From: UBA7803 sp041608775
GTDB lineage: Bacteria > Pseudomonadota > Gammaproteobacteria > Pseudomonadales > Azotimanducaceae
Direction of reading: 5' to 3'
DNA: 9,645 nucleotides
NCBI GenBank assembly: GCA_041608775.1
Contig: JBFISC010000139.1
Span: 1 to 9,645 of the forward strand
The position numbers were made by a program, and so were the translations under genes. The notes below the pieces were generated by a model. The model searched no databases and was not told the DNA's origin. It was given only the letters and a program-made list of their open reading frames with translations. Positions 1 through 6,892 of this stretch are shown here, one piece after another. The first letter of the stretch is position 1. Each line of letters starts with the position of its first letter.

Positions 1-720
1 GCCGGCGGCGTCGCCGGCGAAACGATCGAACCAGACGTCCGCGTCGTCGTCGAGGTGCGCGCGCAGCGCCGATTTGATCCGCGCTACGGCGCCTGGCGGA
101 TGGCCGGCAAGGGTCTCGCACAGGTCCTGCGCGGTGCCGAGCACGGCATCGTCAGCGACGCTGTGCTGGGCGATGCCGAGGCGCACCAGGTCGGGCCCAA
201 CGAGGCGGTCGCCGATGAGCGCGACGCGCGCGTTCACCGCCTCCGGGTGGCGCAGGGTCAGCCAGGCCAGGTTGTATGGGGCCGCCATGCCGAGGGCCAC
301 CTCTCCCACCTGCATGAATGCGCCGTCGCCGCAGACCAGCAGGTCGCAGGCCAGGGCCAGGGCGGCGCCACCGTTGATGGCGTAACGTTCGAGGGCACCG
401 ACGATGGGTTTGTCGCACTGGAACAGCGCGCGATGCGCGCCTCGCCAGATCCGCGGAAACTCCGCGAGCCAGGCTGGGGCCGGTTCGGCGTTGAATTCCT
501 TGAGGTCGAGCCCTGAGCAGAATGCGCCCCCGGCGCCGCGCAGCAGCACGGCGCGTACTTCGGGGTCGCCGGTGATCTCGGTCACCGCCGCGTCGAGGGC
601 CGCGCCGAGGGGGCCGGTGATGGCGTTCTTGCGTTGCGGGCGGTTCAGAATCACTTCTGCCCAGCCGGCGCGGCGCTCGACTATGACCGCTGGTGCGATT
701 TTCTCTGTAGCGTTGGTCAC
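1..720 (-). CDS. Enoyl-CoA hydratase/isomerase (crotonase) family protein, C-terminus cut by window edge
   Basis: Reading the minus strand from GTG at 720 gives 240 residues without a stop, so the last 20 or so residues of a typical 260-residue crotonase lie outside the window. Recognisable blocks are the N-terminal NRPQRKNAI (26-34), the oxyanion-hole segment GGAFCSGLDL (64-73) and the second one, NGGAALALACD (116-126). The residue aligning with the first catalytic Glu of enoyl-CoA hydratase (Glu144 of the rat enzyme) is Ala120, while the second acid is kept as Glu140 in the QVGEVALG block. By family knowledge this pattern fits an isomerase or another crotonase activity better than a classical hydratase, but the substrate is unknown. 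A G-rich Shine-Dalgarno-like run sits just upstream of the GTG; an in-frame ATG at 756 is an alternative start adding 12 residues. It is transcribed divergently from the GST gene, with 67 bp between the two starts. Confidence 0.9.
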   Translation of the reverse strand, partial: MTNATEKIAPAVIVERRAGWAEVILNRPQRKNAITGPLGAALDAAVTEITGDPEVRAVLLRGAGGAFCSGLDLKEFNAEPAPAWLAEFPRIWRGAHRALFQCDKPIVGALERYAINGGAALALACDLLVCGDGAFMQVGEVALGMAAPYNLAWLTLRHPEAVNARVALIGDRLVGPDLVRLGIAQHSVADDAVLGTAQDLCETLAGHPPGAVARIKSALRAHLDDDADVWFDRFAGDAAG

Positions 721-787
721 GCTGCCCCCCGGACACCACGCCCCTGTCCCGTGCATACTACCCAGTCCGTAGGGGAGGGACGAACAC
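721..787. promoter_or_regulatory. Divergent intergenic region between crotonase and GST genes
   Basis: These 67 bp must hold the start signals for both the minus-strand crotonase and the plus-strand GST/acyl-CoA dehydrogenase unit. A strong purine-rich Shine-Dalgarno site for the GST (GGGGAGGGA, about 772-780) lies 7 nt before its ATG. A weak dyad CTAC-N7-GTAG (758-772) is the only symmetry visible. I see no convincing -35/-10 pair, so the promoter assignment is inferred from gene orientation. Confidence 0.4.
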
Positions 788-1396
788 ATGCTGAAGCTGC
801 ATCATGCCCCCAACAGCCGCGCCGGGCGTATCGTCTGGCTGCTGGAAGAACTGGGGCTCGAATACGAATTGAACCGGATGGAGTTTCATCCGCGCGCGCT
901 GAAATCCGACGAGCATCGCGCCCGGCATCCGCTTGGCCGCGTGCCGGTGCTCGAAGACGGTGACGTGATGCTCTACGAATCCGGTGCCATCGTCGAATAC
1001 ATCATCGCCCGACACAGCGATGGCAAGCTCAAGCCGGCGGTCGAATCGCCGCTGTTCCCGGAGTATCTGCAGTGGTTTCACTACTGCGAGGGCATGGTGA
1101 TGCCGCCGGTGAATACCGTGGTTGTGCAGACCATTCTGCTGCCGCCGGAGCGGCGCAGCGAAGAGGCGCTGGGCCAGGCCAGACGCCTTTTGACCAAGGC
1201 ACTGGCGCCGGTGAACGATGCGCTCGAAGGCCGCGAGTACATGATCGGTGATCTGTCCGGTGCGGACTTCATGATCGGCCATGCGTCGTTCATGTCGCGC
1301 CGCATCGGCTGCGTGACGGAGGACGTGCCGCACCTGCACGCCTACATCGACCGTCTGGAAGCGCGGCCGGCCTTCCAGAAGGGCATTCAGACCTGA
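788..1396 (+). CDS. Glutathione S-transferase family protein
   Basis: A 202-residue cytosolic GST, the usual family length. The N-terminal thioredoxin-like domain (about 1-75) contains a Ser10 candidate for activating glutathione in the APNSRAGR loop, the cis-proline in RVPVL (Pro53) and the glutathione gamma-glutamyl-binding Glu64-Ser65 of YESGAI. The all-helical C-terminal domain (about 85-200) has the conserved N-capping region around LSGADFMIGHA. The expected chemistry is conjugation or glutathione-dependent reduction/isomerisation of an electrophile; no substrate can be assigned. The start is supported by a strong GGGGAGGGA Shine-Dalgarno site 7 nt upstream. The acyl-CoA dehydrogenase gene begins only 27 bp after the stop, so the two are probably co-transcribed, which suggests a role in the same catabolic route or in protecting against its reactive intermediates. 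Confidence 0.93.
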   Translation: MLKLHHAPNSRAGRIVWLLEELGLEYELNRMEFHPRALKSDEHRARHPLGRVPVLEDGDVMLYESGAIVEYIIARHSDGKLKPAVESPLFPEYLQWFHYCEGMVMPPVNTVVVQTILLPPERRSEEALGQARRLLTKALAPVNDALEGREYMIGDLSGADFMIGHASFMSRRIGCVTEDVPHLHAYIDRLEARPAFQKGIQT

Positions 1397-1423
1397 TTCA
1401 ACACTCAAGAAAGGGAGAGACCC

Positions 1424-2650
1424 ATGATCGATTTCGAAGTCCCCGCGGAGACCAAGGCCATCCGCGAAAAGGTGCGCCAGTTCGTTCAGGAAGTGTGCAT
1501 CCCGGCCGAGAAGGAGCTCGAGAGCCGCGAGTTCGAGGAGGTGCTCTGGGAGCTGCGCGACAAGGCCCGCGCCCAGGGCCTCTGGTGCCCGTTCATTCCC
1601 GTCGAGCATGGCGGCATGGGGTTGAGACCGCTGGCCAACGCGCTGGTGCAGATGGAGCTCGGCGAGAGCATGCTCGGCGCCCTGGCGCTGAACACCCAGG
1701 GTCCGGATGACGCCACCATGCTGACGCTGCTCGAGCACGGCACCGATGAGCAGAAGGAACGCTTCCTGAAGCCGCTTCTGGAGGGCAAGAAACGCATCTG
1801 CTACTCCATGACCGAGAAAGCCGCCGGCGCCGATGCAACCGGCATGCAGACCAAGGCCGAGCTCGAGGGCGACCATTGGGTGCTGAACGGCGAGAAGTGG
1901 TTCAGCTCCTCGGCCAGCGTTGCGGACATCGCGGTGGTGATGGCGATGACCGATCCGGACGCGCCCCGTCACCAGCGTTACAGTACGTTCATCGTCGAGC
2001 TGCCGAATCCCGGTTACCAGATCATCCGCGACATACCGACCATGAACCCACACACGGAGCTCGGCCAGAAGCTGGGTGTCGGACACGCCGAGGTCAAGAT
2101 CGAGAACCTGCAGGTGCCGAGGGAGAACATCCTCGGTGGCAGGGGGCGCGGTTTCGACATGGGCCAGCACCGGCTCGCCTACGGCCGGCTGCGTCACGGC
2201 ATGCACAACGTCGCCATGGCTCAGCGTGCGCTGGATCTGGCCGCGGCTCACGTCACCCAGCGCTCCACTTTCGGTCAGCGGCTGGCCGACCGCCAGGGGG
2301 TGCAGTGGATGCTGGCCGACTGCGCCACGGAGCTGTACAAGGCGCGCCTGATGCTGCTGCACATCGCCTACAAGGCCGAAAAAGGCATGGACCTGCGGCA
2401 GGAGAACGGCATGGCCAAGGTGTTTCTGGCCCACATGGTCCATCAGGTGGTGGACACCGCGTTGCAGCTGCATGGCGCGCTCGGCTACAGCCACGACACC
2501 CCGCTGGCGCGCTGGTACACGAGCATCCGCAGCCAGCGGCTGGTGGACGGCCCGGACGAAGTGCACCGCTGGCGGACCGGGCGCAACGTCATCAAGGCGT
2601 TCGAGGAGCACGGCACCACGGCGTCGGCCTGCGGCGGCGAGCTGTTATAG
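1424..2650 (+). CDS. Acyl-CoA dehydrogenase, ACAD10/11-like
   Basis: A 408-residue flavoprotein of normal family length, catalysing alpha,beta-dehydrogenation of an acyl-CoA with FAD, with electrons passed to ETF. Domain order is helical N-domain (about 1-120), beta-domain with the CYSMTEKAAGAD flavin-binding block (126-136) and GEKWFSS (156-162), then the C-terminal helical domain with QRSTFGQRLADRQGVQ (279-294), QLHGALGY (348-355) and the catalytic block VDGPDEVHR (374-382). Asp375 stands where medium- and short-chain enzymes have the catalytic Glu of YEGT; the DGPDEVH form is typical of the ACAD10/ACAD11 subgroup and related bacterial proteins, so the Asp is expected and not a defect. ACAD10/11 relatives act on long-chain or 4-hydroxyacyl substrates, but the substrate here is unknown. 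A Shine-Dalgarno run (AAAGGGAGAG) precedes the ATG. Its 3' end overlaps the convergent transglutaminase-like gene by 6 bp. Confidence 0.95.
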   Translation: MIDFEVPAETKAIREKVRQFVQEVCIPAEKELESREFEEVLWELRDKARAQGLWCPFIPVEHGGMGLRPLANALVQMELGESMLGALALNTQGPDDATMLTLLEHGTDEQKERFLKPLLEGKKRICYSMTEKAAGADATGMQTKAELEGDHWVLNGEKWFSSSASVADIAVVMAMTDPDAPRHQRYSTFIVELPNPGYQIIRDIPTMNPHTELGQKLGVGHAEVKIENLQVPRENILGGRGRGFDMGQHRLAYGRLRHGMHNVAMAQRALDLAAAHVTQRSTFGQRLADRQGVQWMLADCATELYKARLMLLHIAYKAEKGMDLRQENGMAKVFLAHMVHQVVDTALQLHGALGYSHDTPLARWYTSIRSQRLVDGPDEVHRWRTGRNVIKAFEEHGTTASACGGELL

Positions 2651-3532
2651 CGGCTTGAACGTCGTCCCGGTCGCGACGTCGGTCGAGAGGGCGTCGTCGC
2701 ATGGGCGGGGCAGCTCGAAGCCCCGCGCGGGGTCATCCACGGCGACCGCGCGGATCGACGGCGGCCCTGCCGTGAAACTGCCGAACAGGGTCGCGAAAGC
2801 GACGTCGGCGGCATCGCGCCCGGTGCCGATGCGGACGAAGCCCATGGGGATGGCAAGTCCCGACGGGTCGAAGATGTACCAGCCGCCGCCAAAGTACACC
2901 TCGACGTACGCGTGGAAGTCTTGGGGTCCGAGCGCCGGATCGGCGCCGTAGTCGGTACCGGTGACGAACCTGGCCGGCACGTTCACGGCCCGGCACAGGG
3001 CGATCATCAGGTGGGCGAAGTCGCGGCAAACGCCAACCTGGTCCACCAGGGTCGTTATGGCGGAGGTGTTGGTGTTGGTGACCGCCTGCTTGAAGGTGAC
3101 GTGCTTTCTCACCCACGTGCGGATCGCGTCCACCCGCTCGTAGCCGGGTCGCAGCCCGCCGAACTCCCGGTTGGCGATATTGAACAGGCGGTCGGATTCG
3201 CAGTAGCGACTCGGGAACAGGTAGGGGATCGCCGCGGGTGGGAGATCGTTGACCGGGATTTCCGTCAGCGAGGGCGGGCTCGCGCGGTAGTGATCCAGGT
3301 CGACGGTAGCCGAGTAGGTGAGCTCGAAGTTCCCCGGCGGCGCACGCGTACGCATGCAGCGGTTACCCGTAACCGGGTCGGAGAACATCTGCATCGGCAG
3401 GTCTGGCCAGACCTGAAGGGTTTCGTTGCTCACCACCTGCCTGGAGGTGTGGGCGGCATGGACGTTGAACAGCAGATCCGTGGCGAAGGCCAGCTGGTAC
3501 TGCAATCCGACCTGAAGCTCGATACGAATCAT
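2645..3532 (-). CDS. Transglutaminase-like family protein
   Basis: A 295-residue protein with an N-terminal beta-rich domain (about 1-95, bacterial transglutaminase-like N-terminal type) and a transglutaminase-like core (about 110-235). The Cys-His-Asp triad is complete: Cys169 in GVCRDFAHL, His207 in DFHAYVEVYF and Asp222 in FDPSG. Bacterial members of this fold mostly act as cysteine peptidases or amidases, more rarely as cross-linking enzymes; the substrate cannot be deduced. No signal peptide or membrane segment is evident, so a cytoplasmic location is predicted. Its ATG overlaps the stop of the upstream beta-propeller gene as ATGA, indicating translational coupling in a two-gene operon. 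The partners often linked to this family (circularly permuted ATP-grasp and alpha-E proteins) are not present here. The stop codon lies inside the 3' end of the convergent acyl-CoA dehydrogenase gene. Confidence 0.9.
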   Translation of the reverse strand: MIRIELQVGLQYQLAFATDLLFNVHAAHTSRQVVSNETLQVWPDLPMQMFSDPVTGNRCMRTRAPPGNFELTYSATVDLDHYRASPPSLTEIPVNDLPPAAIPYLFPSRYCESDRLFNIANREFGGLRPGYERVDAIRTWVRKHVTFKQAVTNTNTSAITTLVDQVGVCRDFAHLMIALCRAVNVPARFVTGTDYGADPALGPQDFHAYVEVYFGGGWYIFDPSGLAIPMGFVRIGTGRDAADVAFATLFGSFTAGPPSIRAVAVDDPARGFELPRPCDDALSTDVATGTTFKPL

Positions 3533-4578
3533 GGATCTGTGATCTCGGCCACGCCGATCCCGCGCTCTCCCTGCACCGCGTAGAAGAGCAGCACCCGGCC
3601 GTCGGTCTCCAGAATTGCCGGATCGCGCAGCTGGTTCACCGGCTCGAGCACGGCGCCGCGGGCGGACGGTGCGACCGGCAGGCGCGCGCCCTCCCAGGCC
3701 GCCTCCGGTTTCAGAAACAGGGTCGACGCGCTCTCGCGCCAGGTCTCCCAGGGTCCGGAAAGGTCCACGGTGGTGTGCAGGATGGCTTCGGGGGCGTCGC
3801 CGGCCCGAGTGTAGAAGACGTGCAGGGTGTCGCCGCGCAGCAGCACGGCGGAGTGGCGCATGTTGCGATCGAACAGCGTCGGCCCGGTTTCGAAGCCGGT
3901 CAGACCGTCGGCAGAACGGTAGAAGACGCCGGGCATGGCCAGCGCGTACCAGTGATCCTGATGACGGAAGGCACGGAAGTAGGGCCGGCCAAGGGTTTCC
4001 CCCCGGGCTTCGAAGTGGATGCCGTCCCGGGACACCGCCGCCCGGGTGAGCTGATAGCCGCTTTCGTGCTGGCCGTGGTAGTACATGCGGATCTGCTGCT
4101 GCTCGGGTACCACGTGCACGTCGGGGGACGCGATGTGCGGGTAAAGATCGACAATGCGGCCGGCCTCCACCGAGTAGCGGCGGTCTTCCGGCAGCGTGTC
4201 CGCGGGCGGCATCACCTCGGGAAAACCCGAATCCTCGAGGCGCAGGGTGCCGGGCTCGTGGACCCGATACGGACCCTCGGGCCGATCGGCGTATGCGAGG
4301 CGGATGTACTTGCCCTGATGGTGGGCGAAGTACAGGTAATACCTGCCGAGGGGGTTCTCCACCCAGTCGGGCACCCGGATTGCGGACGGACCGTTGATGT
4401 TCTGCTCGAGCCCCGGGGCGTCGCTGACCGAGAGCACGGGGTTGTCCTGCAGGCGTTGCACGCGCATTTCGGCTCCCGCTGGTGCGCCCGTCGCGACCAT
4501 CACCCAGATTAAGGCTGCACCGCTCGCCCGGGTGGCGATCTTCTTGATTGGTCGCGCCGCTGAGCGGTGTTGCTGCAT
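3529..4578 (-). CDS. Exported beta-propeller protein, glycoside-hydrolase-like (GH43/GH32-type fold)
   Basis: A 349-residue protein with an N-terminal signal peptide: basic n-region (KK, R at 12-17), hydrophobic stretch about 18-32 and a likely cleavage after PAGA (Ala36). The mature part repeats propeller-blade signatures such as YYLYFAHH (80-87), RMYYHGQHES (164-173), AAVSRDGIHFE (180-190), LHVFYTR (252-258) and LLFYAVQGERG (330-340), plus SPDVH (151-155) and LRDPAIL (317-323), which resemble the acidic blade motifs of five-bladed GH43/GH32/GH117-like enzymes. I cannot place it in a named family, and hydrolase activity is inference. The frame stays open upstream to an ATG at 4806, but that would overlap the divergent DUF3604 gene and bury the signal peptide. 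ATG 4578, with a GGAGGAGG site 9 nt upstream, is the better start. The gene is coupled to the downstream transglutaminase-like gene by an ATGA overlap. Confidence 0.82.
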   Translation of the reverse strand: MQQHRSAARPIKKIATRASGAALIWVMVATGAPAGAEMRVQRLQDNPVLSVSDAPGLEQNINGPSAIRVPDWVENPLGRYYLYFAHHQGKYIRLAYADRPEGPYRVHEPGTLRLEDSGFPEVMPPADTLPEDRRYSVEAGRIVDLYPHIASPDVHVVPEQQQIRMYYHGQHESGYQLTRAAVSRDGIHFEARGETLGRPYFRAFRHQDHWYALAMPGVFYRSADGLTGFETGPTLFDRNMRHSAVLLRGDTLHVFYTRAGDAPEAILHTTVDLSGPWETWRESASTLFLKPEAAWEGARLPVAPSARGAVLEPVNQLRDPAILETDGRVLLFYAVQGERGIGVAEITDP

Positions 4579-4714
4579 GGGGCCGCGCCTCCTCCGGACA
4601 CGATAGCGCCTGCAGGGCGGTCGGGGAAAGCGGGGGAGGCGTTTACGGGGTGACGGCGCCGGATGATTGCGCGAGACTCGTACCGGGGAATGATGGCAGG
4701 TTGGGGGAAAACAC
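4579..4714. promoter_or_regulatory. Divergent intergenic region between propeller and DUF3604 genes
   Basis: A 136-bp region between two divergent starts. It must carry promoters for both the propeller/transglutaminase-like operon and the DUF3604 gene. Besides the two ribosome binding sites I see no clear -35/-10 boxes and no strong dyad. The shared region makes co-regulation of the three genes plausible, by inference only. Confidence 0.4.
4588..4595 (-). promoter_or_regulatory. Ribosome binding site fixing the beta-propeller gene start
   Basis: On the minus strand this reads GGAGGAGG, 9 nt before the ATG at 4578. It is the reason for preferring this start over the in-frame ATG at 4806, and the resulting protein then begins with a proper signal peptide. 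Confidence 0.8.
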
Positions 4715-6769
4715 ATGTCGACGAGCGAACTTTCCGCCCGAACCGTGCTGGGTCTGGTGCTTGCCATCGTGCTGGTGGGCACGGGTAGTGCGGCGGGCGC
4801 GGGCACTGCGGATGAGATCCACGGGGCTGATGCCGCAGCCGCGCCGGAAGATGAGACCGCTGTGCCGGAGGGGCGTTTCGGCGGTCACGAACTGAAGATG
4901 CCGGGTGACGTCATCGTCGCCGAGCCGGGGCGTAATGCCACGCGCAACGCCTACTTCGGTGACCTGCACGTGCACACCGACTACTCGTTCGATGCGTTTG
5001 CGTTCGGCACCACGGCCACCCCCTACGATGCCTACCGCTACGCGCAGGGAGAAGCCATCCGGCATCCGGCCGGGTTCGACGTGAAGCTGCGGACGCCCCT
5101 GGACTTCTACGCCGTGACCGATCACGCGATGTTCTTGGGTGCGGTCAGGGAAGCGGCCGACACCGGGACGGAGTTTTCACGCCTGCCCCACGTGCAGGGA
5201 CTGCACGACCTGAACCGGCCGGAGAACCTCACCCTCGAGAGCCTGCCGGACCGGGTCGCCGCCTTCAGCACGTTCCTTCCGGACACGCTGAACGGCATTG
5301 CCGAGGGGCGCATCGACGTCGAGCTGGTCAACGGCATCGCCAGGTCGGCCTGGGCCGACATCATCGCGGCTGCCCAGGCCAACAACCGGCCCGGCGCCTT
5401 CACCACCTTCGTAGCCTACGAGTACACGTCGTCCACCGACGATCGCGGCAATCTGCACCGCAACGTTGTCTTCGAGCAGGCCGACAGGCTGCCGGCCATG
5501 CCGTTCTCGCGCTTCCACAGCCAGAATCCCGAAGGGCTCTGGGACTGGATGGACGGGCTGCGCGCCCAGGGCATCGAGGCGCTGGCGATCCCCCACAACT
5601 CGAACGGTTCCAATGGCCAGATGTTCAAGATGGTGGACTGGGCCGGCGACCCGCTGGACGACGCTTACGCGGAGCAGCGGATCCGCAACGAGCCGGTGGT
5701 GGAGCTGACGCAGATCAAGGGCACCTCGGAGACCCACCCGATGCTCTCGGACAACGACGAGTGGGCGGACTTCGAGATCATGCCCTACCGCGTCGCCACC
5801 ACGCTCTACAGCGAGCCGAACGGATCCTACGCGCGCCAGGCGTTGCTCAACGGCCTGACGCTCGCGGACGGCGGCATCACCAACGCCTACCAGTTCGGCT
5901 TCGTGGCGGCTTCGGACACCCACACGGGTGCGGCTTCCGTGGAAGAGGACAACTACTTCTCCAAGGCCGGGCTGCTGGACGCCAACGCGGCGCTGCGCGG
6001 CTCGGTGCCGCTGTCGCCGGCCGAGGCGGCCGCGGTCCGGGAAGCGGGTCGGGTGGAGGTTAAGACCGTCGACGGTCGCGAGTACGCCTCGGGCGCCTAC
6101 GACACCTGGGGCGCATCCGGGCTCACGGGGGTATGGGCCGAAGAGAACACGCGTGAAGCCATCTACCGGGCCTTCCGCCGCAAGGAGACCTTCGCGACCT
6201 CCGGGCCCCGGATCAAGGTGCGGCTGTTCGGCGGCTTCGGCTTCACGCCCGAGCTGCTGGACCAGGCGGACGCGGTCACCCGGGCTTACGCCGACGGGGT
6301 GAGCATGGGGTCGGAGCTACTGGCCGCCGGTGACCGCGCCCCGACGTTCATCGCCTGGGCTACCCGCGACCCGGCGTCGGCACCGCTGCAGCGGCTGCAG
6401 ATCGTCAAAGGCTGGACCGTCGACGGCGAGCATCACGAGCAGGTATTCGACGTTGCCTGCGCCGACGGCGGCCGCGTGGACGCGCAGACGCACCGCTGCC
6501 CGGACAACGGCGCCCGGGTGAACCTCGACGACTGCTCGATCAGCGCCGATCGCGGCGCCGGCGAGCTCAAAGCCGTGTGGCGGGACCCTGCGTTCGAGCC
6601 CGCCCACCGGGCCTTCTACTACCTGCGCGCCCTGGAAAATCCCACCTGCCGCTGGTCCACCTGGGACGCGGTGCGGGCAGGAGTGGCGCCGCGATCCGAC
6701 CTGCAGGCGACAATTCAGGAACGGGCCTGGTCATCGCCCATCTGGTTCGTGCCGGGCGTTAACCTTTAA
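4715..6769 (+). CDS. Exported DUF3604 (PHP-like metal-dependent hydrolase) protein
   Basis: A 684-residue protein with a Sec-type signal peptide (Arg9, hydrophobic 11-29, small-residue cleavage region near 26-30). It shows the hallmarks of DUF3604, a PHP/amidohydrolase-like family: YFGDLHVHTDYSFDAFAFG (80-98) with His85 and His87, LDFYAVTDHA (129-138) with Asp136-His137, an acidic AYEY block (Glu236), IPHNSNGSNG (292-301, His294), and AASDTHTG (398-405) with Asp401 and His403. In PHP enzymes such residues bind a cluster of metal ions; the reaction catalysed by DUF3604 proteins is not established. All four cysteines (582, 595, 607, 645) lie in the C-terminal region, compatible with two disulfides after export. 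The family-like ending AWSSPIW is complete, but the last six residues and stop are encoded by a copy of the intergenic repeat. A GGGGG-rich ribosome site precedes the ATG. Confidence 0.92.
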   Translation: MSTSELSARTVLGLVLAIVLVGTGSAAGAGTADEIHGADAAAAPEDETAVPEGRFGGHELKMPGDVIVAEPGRNATRNAYFGDLHVHTDYSFDAFAFGTTATPYDAYRYAQGEAIRHPAGFDVKLRTPLDFYAVTDHAMFLGAVREAADTGTEFSRLPHVQGLHDLNRPENLTLESLPDRVAAFSTFLPDTLNGIAEGRIDVELVNGIARSAWADIIAAAQANNRPGAFTTFVAYEYTSSTDDRGNLHRNVVFEQADRLPAMPFSRFHSQNPEGLWDWMDGLRAQGIEALAIPHNSNGSNGQMFKMVDWAGDPLDDAYAEQRIRNEPVVELTQIKGTSETHPMLSDNDEWADFEIMPYRVATTLYSEPNGSYARQALLNGLTLADGGITNAYQFGFVAASDTHTGAASVEEDNYFSKAGLLDANAALRGSVPLSPAEAAAVREAGRVEVKTVDGREYASGAYDTWGASGLTGVWAEENTREAIYRAFRRKETFATSGPRIKVRLFGGFGFTPELLDQADAVTRAYADGVSMGSELLAAGDRAPTFIAWATRDPASAPLQRLQIVKGWTVDGEHHEQVFDVACADGGRVDAQTHRCPDNGARVNLDDCSISADRGAGELKAVWRDPAFEPAHRAFYYLRALENPTCRWSTWDAVRAGVAPRSDLQATIQERAWSSPIWFVPGVNL

Positions 6770-6875
6770 CCTTTTCCAGAGGGTGCCGGGCATCAACCTT
6801 AACCTTTGGTCGGGGCGGAGGTTAAAGGTTAATGCCCGGCACTAGGGGCAGAGGTTAAATGCTAACCGCCGGCAC
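6749..6875. repeat. Four-copy repeat cluster, two direct and two inverted units
   Basis: Four related units with core GTGCCGGGC followed by TTAACC-TTTAACC-like sequence: plus-oriented at 6749-6774 and 6783-6807, minus-oriented at 6819-6842 and 6851-6875. Starts of the two plus copies are 34 bp apart. The two minus copies, with their G-rich lead, are 32-bp units repeated at a period of 33 bp (6811-6842 and 6844-6875). The inner pair can fold into a stem of more than 20 bp with a single bulge around an 11-nt loop (6808-6818), and the outer pair could extend the fold. No T-run follows, so it is not a standard intrinsic terminator. It resembles REP/BIME-type dispersed palindromic elements, but whether it recurs in the genome cannot be seen here. 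It overlaps the DUF3604 3' end and stops 17 bp before the next start. Confidence 0.85.
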
Positions 6876-6892
6876 CAACGGGGAGAAAAGTC

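Noticed and set aside
152..739. Minus-strand open frame of 195 codons at the left end
   Set aside because: It is out of frame with the crotonase read from 720, is very Arg/Pro-rich and has no motif; it is a shadow of the crotonase.
758..2611. A 617-codon open frame on the minus strand opposite the GST and acyl-CoA dehydrogenase genes
   Set aside because: It has no recognisable domain and a composition typical of an antisense frame in GC-rich DNA. The plus strand encodes two clear enzymes with ribosome sites and catalytic motifs.
4579..4806. N-terminal extension of the beta-propeller gene to an ATG at 4806
   Set aside because: It would overlap the divergent DUF3604 start, adds a Pro/Arg-rich stretch and hides the signal peptide; the GGAGGAGG site supports the start at 4578.
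5177..5923. Minus-strand 248-codon open frame inside the DUF3604 gene
   Set aside because: The plus strand carries conserved metal-binding motifs throughout; the antisense frame has no recognisable features.
6783..6842. The strong hairpin as a Rho-independent terminator of the DUF3604 gene
   Set aside because: The stem is followed by CTAGGGGCAG and not a T-run in the plus direction, and the arms are part of a four-copy repeat. Some termination effect is possible, but it is not a canonical terminator.
6749..6875. A CRISPR array
   Set aside because: The spaced units are in opposite orientations and the intervening sequence is only about 8-11 nt, so there are no spacers.
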